In this document: in pieces, positions 6,048 to 10,010 of the stretch
Numbering within the stretch: position 1 is the stretch's first letter
How the letters are laid out: each line of letters opens with the position of its first letter
DNA from: Planctomycetaceae bacterium
GTDB taxonomy: Bacteria; Planctomycetota; Planctomycetia; Pirellulales; Pirellulaceae
Direction of reading: 5' to 3'
NCBI GenBank assembly: GCA_002685655.1
Contig: NYXM01000154.1
Span: forward strand, 1 to 10,010
Length of the DNA: 10,010 nt
Translations under genes and position numbers: made by a program
The notes under the pieces: model-generated
What the model saw: only the letters and a program-made list of their open reading frames with translations
The model's database searches: none
Told to the model about the DNA's origin: nothing

Positions 6048-6992
6048 ATGCAAATCCAGTGGTTTCCCGGGCATATGCACAAGGCCCAACTGCAGATCAG
6101 GGAAGCACTGCCAAAGGTCGATCTGTTCCTTGAACTACTTGATGCGCGAATCCCGTTCAGCAGCCAAAATCCAATGCTGGCGACTTTGCGCGGCAAGAAG
6201 CCGTGCCTGAAACTGCTCAGCAAGAGCGATCTGGCCGACCCAGTGCGGACCTCCCAGTGGCAAACACATCTGGAGCAGCAGAGCAGCGTCAAGGCGCGGG
6301 CCGTCACGACCTTACAGCCGGGGAAGATCGCACGACTTACCGATCTGTGCCACAAAATGTTGCCGCATCGTCACGGCCTGGGAAGGCCCATTCGGACGAT
6401 GATCGTGGGCATTCCCAACGTCGGCAAGTCGACTCTCATCAACATTCTCGCTGGCCGAAAGATCGCCAAGACAGGCAACGAACCGGCCATCACCAAGAGC
6501 CAGCAACAGATCGGCATCGGCAAGGGCATCGTGCTGCTCGATACGCCGGGTGTCCTTTGGCCAAATGTGGAAAACGAAAACAGTGGCTACCGACTCGCCG
6601 CGACTGGTGCCATCAAAGATACCGCGATGGAGTATGCCGATGTCGCTTACTTTGTGGCCGGTTATCTCTTGAAAGAATATCACGAGGCGCTCGTCACGCG
6701 CTACGCGTTGGACGCGATGCCCGTCGACCAAATCGCTCTGTTGGATGCCATTGGAAAGAAACGAGGATGTTTGGCGAAAGGCGGCATCGTTGATTATGAC
6801 CGCACGTCGCGCATCTTCATCAATGACCTGCGGGCAGGTGCCTTGGGTCCGATCACTTTCGAAACTCCGGAATTGGTCGCGCAGGAAACTGCCGCGCAGC
6901 AGGCAACCAAGGCCAAGAAAGTCGAGCGACAACAGGCTCGGAAAAAGGCCCGTCGAAGCGACAATAAGGCAAGGAGAAAGGGCAGGAAGTAG
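6048..6992 (+). CDS. rbgA: Ribosome biogenesis GTPase RbgA/YlqF, circularly permuted
   Basis: This cytoplasmic GTPase acts late in 50S subunit assembly and is known in Bacillus as RbgA/YlqF. The 314-aa protein begins with the family signature WFPGHMHKA (5-13) and DLFLELLDARIPFSSQNP (25-42). The G motifs are in circularly permuted order: G4 as SKSD (58-61, a variant of NKxD), G1 P-loop GIPNVGKST (121-129), G2 PAITK (147-151, where the usual PGxTK Gly is Ala) and G3 DTPG (165-168). The C-terminal domain contains the helical segment GCLAKGGIVDYDRTSRIFINDLRAGALG (240-267). A very basic Lys/Arg tail (about 288-314) probably contacts rRNA. The ATG follows AAGG by 9 nt. No partner gene such as rnhB is adjacent. 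The gene converges on the sulfatase, with 26 nt between stops and no clear terminator. Confidence 0.95.
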   Translation: MQIQWFPGHMHKAQLQIREALPKVDLFLELLDARIPFSSQNPMLATLRGKKPCLKLLSKSDLADPVRTSQWQTHLEQQSSVKARAVTTLQPGKIARLTDLCHKMLPHRHGLGRPIRTMIVGIPNVGKSTLINILAGRKIAKTGNEPAITKSQQQIGIGKGIVLLDTPGVLWPNVENENSGYRLAATGAIKDTAMEYADVAYFVAGYLLKEYHEALVTRYALDAMPVDQIALLDAIGKKRGCLAKGGIVDYDRTSRIFINDLRAGALGPITFETPELVAQETAAQQATKAKKVERQQARKKARRSDNKARRKGRK

Positions 6993-7018
6993 GCAACTGG
7001 CTCAACTATACCAACTCC

Positions 7019-8512
7019 CTATTGCCGACTCTCTAGTTCATCCAAGGGCCCGAAGGCGAACAGGTCGCTGGGCGTGCGTGCTTGTTGCATGATGACATTC
7101 AGCTTGGCGATCACGTCAGGATGTTGGGCCGCGACGTTGTGTTGTTCGCCAATGTCGTTGGCCAGATCATAGAGTTCCGTTTGGAGTGGGTCTTGGTTGC
7201 TCTTCTTTAGCATGTTCTGGCGAATCGCTTTCCAGTTACCTTGCCGAACTGCTTGTTGGCCGCCATAAGCGGCGAACTCCCAATACAGGTATTCGTGCTT
7301 TTCTTGGCGGTCCAATTCACCCAACAGTGTCGGGGCGAAGCTGATCCCGTCGATCTTCTCGGGAGGCGTCGTGCCTGTTATTTCGGCGATGGTTGGCATC
7401 ACGTCCCAAAAGGCGGACGGTAGATCGGTCACCGATTCCGCCTTGATCTTGCCGGGCCAACGCGCGACCATCGGCACGCGAATACCTCCTTCATACAGGC
7501 TGCCTTTAAGCCCTCTGAAGTTGCCCGCGGAGGCAAAAAAATCGGAGTCGGATCCACCCAGCCGATTGTATGTTGGGCCGTTGTCCGATGTGAAAATGAT
7601 CAACGTGTTAGCGTCCAATCCAAGTTCGGCCACTCGCGCCATTATTTGGCCAACGCCACGATCCATGTGTGTCACCATCGCCGCGTAGCCAGCCCGTGGC
7701 GTCGGATGTGGAAGATAGCCACGGTGTTTGTACGCCTCTTCCGGAATCACATCCTTGTACTCGTTCACCGACGCTTCGGGCGCTTGGATCGACAAATGTG
7801 GAATCGCGAACGGCATGTAAAGGAAAAAAGGGCGATCTTTGTTCTGATCAATGAACTCTAACGCCACGTCGATAAAGCGATCCTGAGAATATGTCTTGCC
7901 GTGGAGCGTGCGGTCGTTGCCAGACAGCATTTCCTTCTTGGCGTTCCCATTACGCAAATGCCAGAGGAACTTTGGGTAGTGATTGTGCGCGTGAACCTGG
8001 CAAAGGAAACCGTAAAACAGATCCACGCCTTGGCGGTTTGGATCGCCCGTCGAGCCCTCGAAGCCGAGCCCCCATTTGCCGATCGCGGCGGTTGCGTATT
8101 TCTTTTGCTTGAGCATCTCCTGAATCGTGACTTCGTTCGACGGGATTGGAAACTGACCAGGGAAATACAGTTGTTCAGGCGTTCCCAAGTTGCGCCGAGC
8201 AGGTGGGTTTCCATTGTTGCGGATGAAGGCGTGCCCGGGATGTTTGCCTGTCATCAGGTTGCAGCGTGACGGCGCGCACACGGCATTGCCTGAATAGTGA
8301 TTCGTGAACCGAATCCCTTCGTGCGCGATGCGGTCAATGTGCGGGGTCTTAATCCACTTCTGACCGTAGCAGCCGAGTTCCGCGTAGCCCAGGTCGTCGG
8401 CCAGTAAGTAGATGACGTTAGGCGGTCGCTCGGCGGCATCCAATATCGGCGCGACGAGACAGCAAACGAGTGCGAAAACAAGATGATGTGAGCGAAGAGA
8501 TCTGTGTGTCAT
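7019..8512 (-). CDS. Secreted type I (FGly) sulfatase, arylsulfatase-like
   Basis: This is an exported sulfate-ester hydrolase of the alkaline-phosphatase superfamily (S1 type). From ATG 8512 it is 497 aa with a Sec signal peptide (basic start THRSLRSHH, hydrophobic core [14 protein letters not shown], cut near DAA-ERP). The open frame extends to a TTG at 8569, but that codon coincides with a promoter-like -35 and would put 19 residues before the signal peptide, so I prefer 8512. The catalytic motif is [11 protein letters not shown] (79-89), with Cys79 expected to become formylglycine. Metal ligands are ADDLG (38-42) and TSDNG (308-312). GKWGLG (145-150) retains the Lys but has Gly where arylsulfatase A has His (GKWHLG). 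[15 protein letters not shown] (341-355) and the C-terminal [16 protein letters not shown] (446-461) are typical. The substrate is unknown; sulfated algal polysaccharides are the usual guess in planctomycetes. No sulfatase-maturing enzyme gene is visible nearby. Confidence 0.95.
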   Translation of the reverse strand: MTHRSLRSHHLVFALVCCLVAPILDAAERPPNVIYLLADDLGYAELGCYGQKWIKTPHIDRIAHEGIRFTNHYSGNAVCAPSRCNLMTGKHPGHAFIRNNGNPPARRNLGTPEQLYFPGQFPIPSNEVTIQEMLKQKKYATAAIGKWGLGFEGSTGDPNRQGVDLFYGFLCQVHAHNHYPKFLWHLRNGNAKKEMLSGNDRTLHGKTYSQDRFIDVALEFIDQNKDRPFFLYMPFAIPHLSIQAPEASVNEYKDVIPEEAYKHRGYLPHPTPRAGYAAMVTHMDRGVGQIMARVAELGLDANTLIIFTSDNGPTYNRLGGSDSDFFASAGNFRGLKGSLYEGGIRVPMVARWPGKIKAESVTDLPSAFWDVMPTIAEITGTTPPEKIDGISFAPTLLGELDRQEKHEYLYWEFAAYGGQQAVRQGNWKAIRQNMLKKSNQDPLQTELYDLANDIGEQHNVAAQHPDVIAKLNVIMQQARTPSDLFAFGPLDELESRQ

Positions 8513-8541
8513 CAAAACCACCGTGCAAAAATGCCATGGGG

Positions 8542-8569
8542 AGTATTCAAGAAAAATCCGTCGTGCCAA
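8542..8569 (-). promoter_or_regulatory. Sigma-70-like promoter for the sulfatase gene
   Basis: On the minus strand TTGGCA (8569-8564, 5 of 6 to TTGACA) is separated by 16 bp from AATACT (8547-8542, 4 of 6 to TATAAT). Transcription would start near 8535 and give a leader of about 23 nt before ATG 8512, which supports that start over TTG 8569. Confidence 0.35.
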
Positions 8570-8593
8570 GGTCTTGCCGCACTCAGCCTAATC

Positions 8594-8608
8594 GGCAGTG
8601 CCGCTGCC
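8594..8608. other. Small hairpin in the sulfatase upstream region
   Basis: A 5-bp perfect stem, GGCAG / CTGCC, with a 5-nt loop lies about 25 bp upstream of the putative sulfatase -35. It could be an operator half-site pair or a chance palindrome; no other evidence supports a role. Confidence 0.2.
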
Positions 8609-8628
8609 AGATAGGGAATGTGCCCGTA

Positions 8629-8671
8629 TTTGGTACGCTCCCCGACCAACCTGCGGTCGGTGTGGGTCGCT
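8629..8671 (+). repeat. Dispersed intergenic palindromic element, copy B
   Basis: It has the same core as copy A: CCGACC / GGTCGG (8642-8647 and 8655-8660) around a 7-nt loop, preceded by TTTGGT (8629-8634) and followed by GTCGCT (8666-8671). Identity to copy A over the 30-nt core is 25 of 30 and the orientation relative to the plus strand is the same. The two loop substitutions (TT to CC) leave the stem intact. The segment between TTTGGT and the core is shorter than in copy A by 9 nt. It sits between the beta-propeller and sulfatase genes. Confidence 0.6.
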
Positions 8672-8676
8672 CGCGA

Positions 8677-8703
8677 GACATGCGCGCACCGCGCTCACAT
8701 GTC
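8677..8703 (-). terminator. Bulged GC-rich hairpin after the beta-propeller gene, probable terminator
   Basis: On the minus-strand transcript GACAT pairs with ATGTC and GCGCG pairs with CGCGC around a 3-nt GTG loop, with GTGA bulged on the 5' arm. This makes a 10-bp interrupted stem starting 13 nt after the TAG. No T-run follows, so factor-assisted termination or an RNA-stabilising role are alternatives. It directly abuts repeat copy B and may belong to a larger composite element. Confidence 0.5.
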
Positions 8704-8716
8704 CCAAAGCTAGACT

Positions 8717-9832
8717 CTAATCGGAATCGAGCAGCGATGCCACTTCGTTCCGATCGACCTTGTTCATCACCAGTGGTTGCGACAGATCCTCCTGCGATTG
8801 CTGCCATGTGGCGTAAAATGCGTCGCTCGTCGCCAGAACATCCACGTAACGGCTACAGCCGGTTCCGTACGGACTCAAGAACATCGGTGCGTATTTGGAT
8901 AGTCGAACAATGTTCTGAAAATCGCCGTCAATAATGTACGCAACGCCGCCAAGCTCTTCGCACGAATAACCACGCGGTCGGTTCACGGCAGTTTGATGTT
9001 CCACAAGGTTGCGGAGCGATTCGCCGCCATCGTAAAACAGCAGACTGACCTGTCGGTCCTGAAACAGGCCAACGCGTGGAATGTCCACGATGGCCGTGCC
9101 ACGTGTGATAGCGACATCCCAGGCCGGTCCGCGTGGAAAGCACGCGAAATCCGCTTCGGCAAATTCCGTCTGATCCGCGGCTCGAACTGCGAACGCCGTG
9201 TTTGAACTGGACCAGCAAAACGGATGTGTGCAAAACATCAGTACGGTGTCGCCGTTGGCCGCTCCGTAGACGGCTGGATCCTTCATATGGATGACTGACG
9301 GATCTTGGGATTGGAAGATCGTAGAGATCGTGGCCGTAGCGAGCTGTTCGACGGAACTTGCCTGCAGATGGTCCACCGTCCAGACGCCCGCCCCTGGTTT
9401 GAGGAACGATGAAAACTCGCCGGGGTACGGAATTCCGGTTTTTTCAGTCGAGAAAAAAAGTTCGACACCGTTCGCCGTTGTTCTCAATGCACTGCCTTCA
9501 ATCGAAAGCACTTTGCGATCGCCGATATCTAATGCGGATTTGGCGAAGCTGAGCGTCTTTGTAAACGTATCGCCATCATCGGTCGAACGAAAAACTGCCA
9601 GCTCCAAGCCCCGCTCGCCGAGCCCCAGACCCGTGCGCGAGTCGCCGTGGTTGCGGTACCGGCCGACCAACAAGAGCGATCCGTCTGGTGCTTCGACCAT
9701 ATTTCCACCACCGAACCAGAATCCGCTGGCTGCCTGCTTTGGCGGGATTATGACCCGTGCCCGTCGTTGGTCGACTAGTGTCTCGGCCAGTTTGAGCAGT
9801 GCTCGCTCGGCAACTGAGTTCAGCTGTTTCAT
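8717..9832 (-). CDS. Asp-box (BNR) beta-propeller protein, sialidase/glycosidase-like
   Basis: The 371-aa protein has no signal peptide and is therefore predicted cytoplasmic. It has one clear Asp box, STDDGDTF (83-90, fitting SxDxGxTF), the motif seen at blade turns in sialidases. Other glycosidase-propeller-like pieces are WFGGGNMVEAPDGSLLLVGRYR (39-60), IEGSALR (111-117), SVIHMKDPAVYG (179-190, resembling the KDPAV of GH43-like propellers) and RPRGYSCEELGGVAYII (286-301). The sequence is dominated by short beta strands. I cannot assign a catalytic triad or a substrate, and the family may be non-enzymatic. Annotation pipelines would probably call it exo-alpha-sialidase or hypothetical; sialidase activity is not supported. 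The ATG at 9832 lacks a Shine-Dalgarno. It lies 52 nt downstream of the glycine C-acetyltransferase gene on the same strand, so the two are probably co-transcribed, which hints at intracellular small-molecule or sugar metabolism. Confidence 0.6.
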   Translation of the reverse strand: MKQLNSVAERALLKLAETLVDQRRARVIIPPKQAASGFWFGGGNMVEAPDGSLLLVGRYRNHGDSRTGLGLGERGLELAVFRSTDDGDTFTKTLSFAKSALDIGDRKVLSIEGSALRTTANGVELFFSTEKTGIPYPGEFSSFLKPGAGVWTVDHLQASSVEQLATATISTIFQSQDPSVIHMKDPAVYGAANGDTVLMFCTHPFCWSSSNTAFAVRAADQTEFAEADFACFPRGPAWDVAITRGTAIVDIPRVGLFQDRQVSLLFYDGGESLRNLVEHQTAVNRPRGYSCEELGGVAYIIDGDFQNIVRLSKYAPMFLSPYGTGCSRYVDVLATSDAFYATWQQSQEDLSQPLVMNKVDRNEVASLLDSD

Positions 9833-9884
9833 GACGGAGTAGGTGGTTGGTGGTTGATCGTTGGAAGTTCGCAGCGGTTCTGGT

Positions 9885-10010
9885 TCATCCTTCCTCCTTC
9901 AACCTTCCGAAGGCAGCGAGCGCTTGTTCCAGGTGTTGATCCGTATGTGCGGCCGACATCTGAACTCGCAATCGCGCGGTGCCTTCGGGCACGACGGGAA
10001 AACCAAACCC
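9885..10010 (-). CDS. kbl: Glycine C-acetyltransferase (2-amino-3-ketobutyrate CoA ligase), C-terminal fragment
   Basis: Only the last 41 codons and a TGA are inside the window; the gene continues past 10010. The residues [17 protein letters not shown] and then [17 protein letters not shown] match the C-terminal end of the alpha-oxoamine synthase family of PLP enzymes, which ends in VVPxGxARxRVQxSAAHT. The VVP and VQMSAAHT spellings favour Kbl, which cleaves 2-amino-3-oxobutyrate with CoA to glycine and acetyl-CoA in threonine degradation. BioF (8-amino-7-oxononanoate synthase) ends similarly (P.GTARLR..L.AAHT) and cannot be excluded from this fragment. In many bacteria kbl is paired with tdh (threonine dehydrogenase), but the gene downstream here is the beta-propeller protein; tdh could lie upstream, outside the window. 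Confidence 0.8.
   Translation of the reverse strand, partial: GFGFPVVPEGTARLRVQMSAAHTDQHLEQALAAFGRLKEEG

Noticed and set aside
6992..7026. GGCAA...TTGCC inverted repeat between rbgA and the sulfatase as a terminator
   Set aside because: Only 5 bp with a 25-nt loop and no T-tract; it is expected by chance.
8513..8569. Sulfatase start at TTG 8569
   Set aside because: It would place 19 residues before a complete signal peptide, has no ribosome binding site, and coincides with a better -35 promoter motif.

Overview
The window looks like ordinary chromosome from a Planctomycetota bacterium, most likely related to Pirellula or Rhodopirellula. This is inferred from the gene mix: a secreted S1 sulfatase, a secreted CehA/McbA-like protein, a glycine/proline/arginine-rich EF-hand exoprotein, and an RpoD-type sigma factor with a long insertion between regions 1.2 and 2. 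Moderate GC, loose gene spacing and weak Shine-Dalgarno use also fit. No 16S or other phylogenetic marker is present. I found no mobile element, CRISPR array, tRNA or rRNA.

Layout. Positions 1-225 are a non-coding lead-in, possibly holding the unrecognisable tail of an upstream gene. metF (226-1101, +) overlaps by 4 nt a gene for a secreted CehA/McbA-like putative metallohydrolase (1098-2762, +). That pair converges, across a small hairpin, on an RpoD/SigA-type sigma factor (2805-4397, -). The sigma gene most likely starts at a TTG with a strong Shine-Dalgarno. A 489-bp divergent intergenic region (4398-4886) follows, holding a hairpin just upstream of the sigma ribosome binding site, a perfect 10-bp palindrome and an extended -10 motif.

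Next is a secreted low-complexity protein with one EF-hand (4887-5783, +), then a 264-bp spacer rich in palindromes. The circularly permuted ribosome-assembly GTPase RbgA/YlqF (6048-6992, +) converges on a secreted type I sulfatase (7019-8512, -). A 204-bp spacer carries a promoter-like element, a second copy of the dispersed palindromic repeat seen at 5911-5962, and a strong terminator-like hairpin. The last genes are an Asp-box beta-propeller protein (8717-9832, -) and the C-terminal end of a glycine C-acetyltransferase, probably Kbl (9885-10010, -), cut by the window edge.

How the genes relate. Only metF with the CehA-like gene (4-nt overlap) and kbl with the beta-propeller gene (52-nt gap) look like transcription units, and neither pair has an obvious shared pathway. 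The rest are housekeeping functions (one-carbon metabolism, transcription, 50S assembly) interspersed with exported proteins. I see no convincing new multi-gene system. The most interesting non-coding signal is the pair of dispersed palindromic elements at 5911-5962 and 8629-8671.
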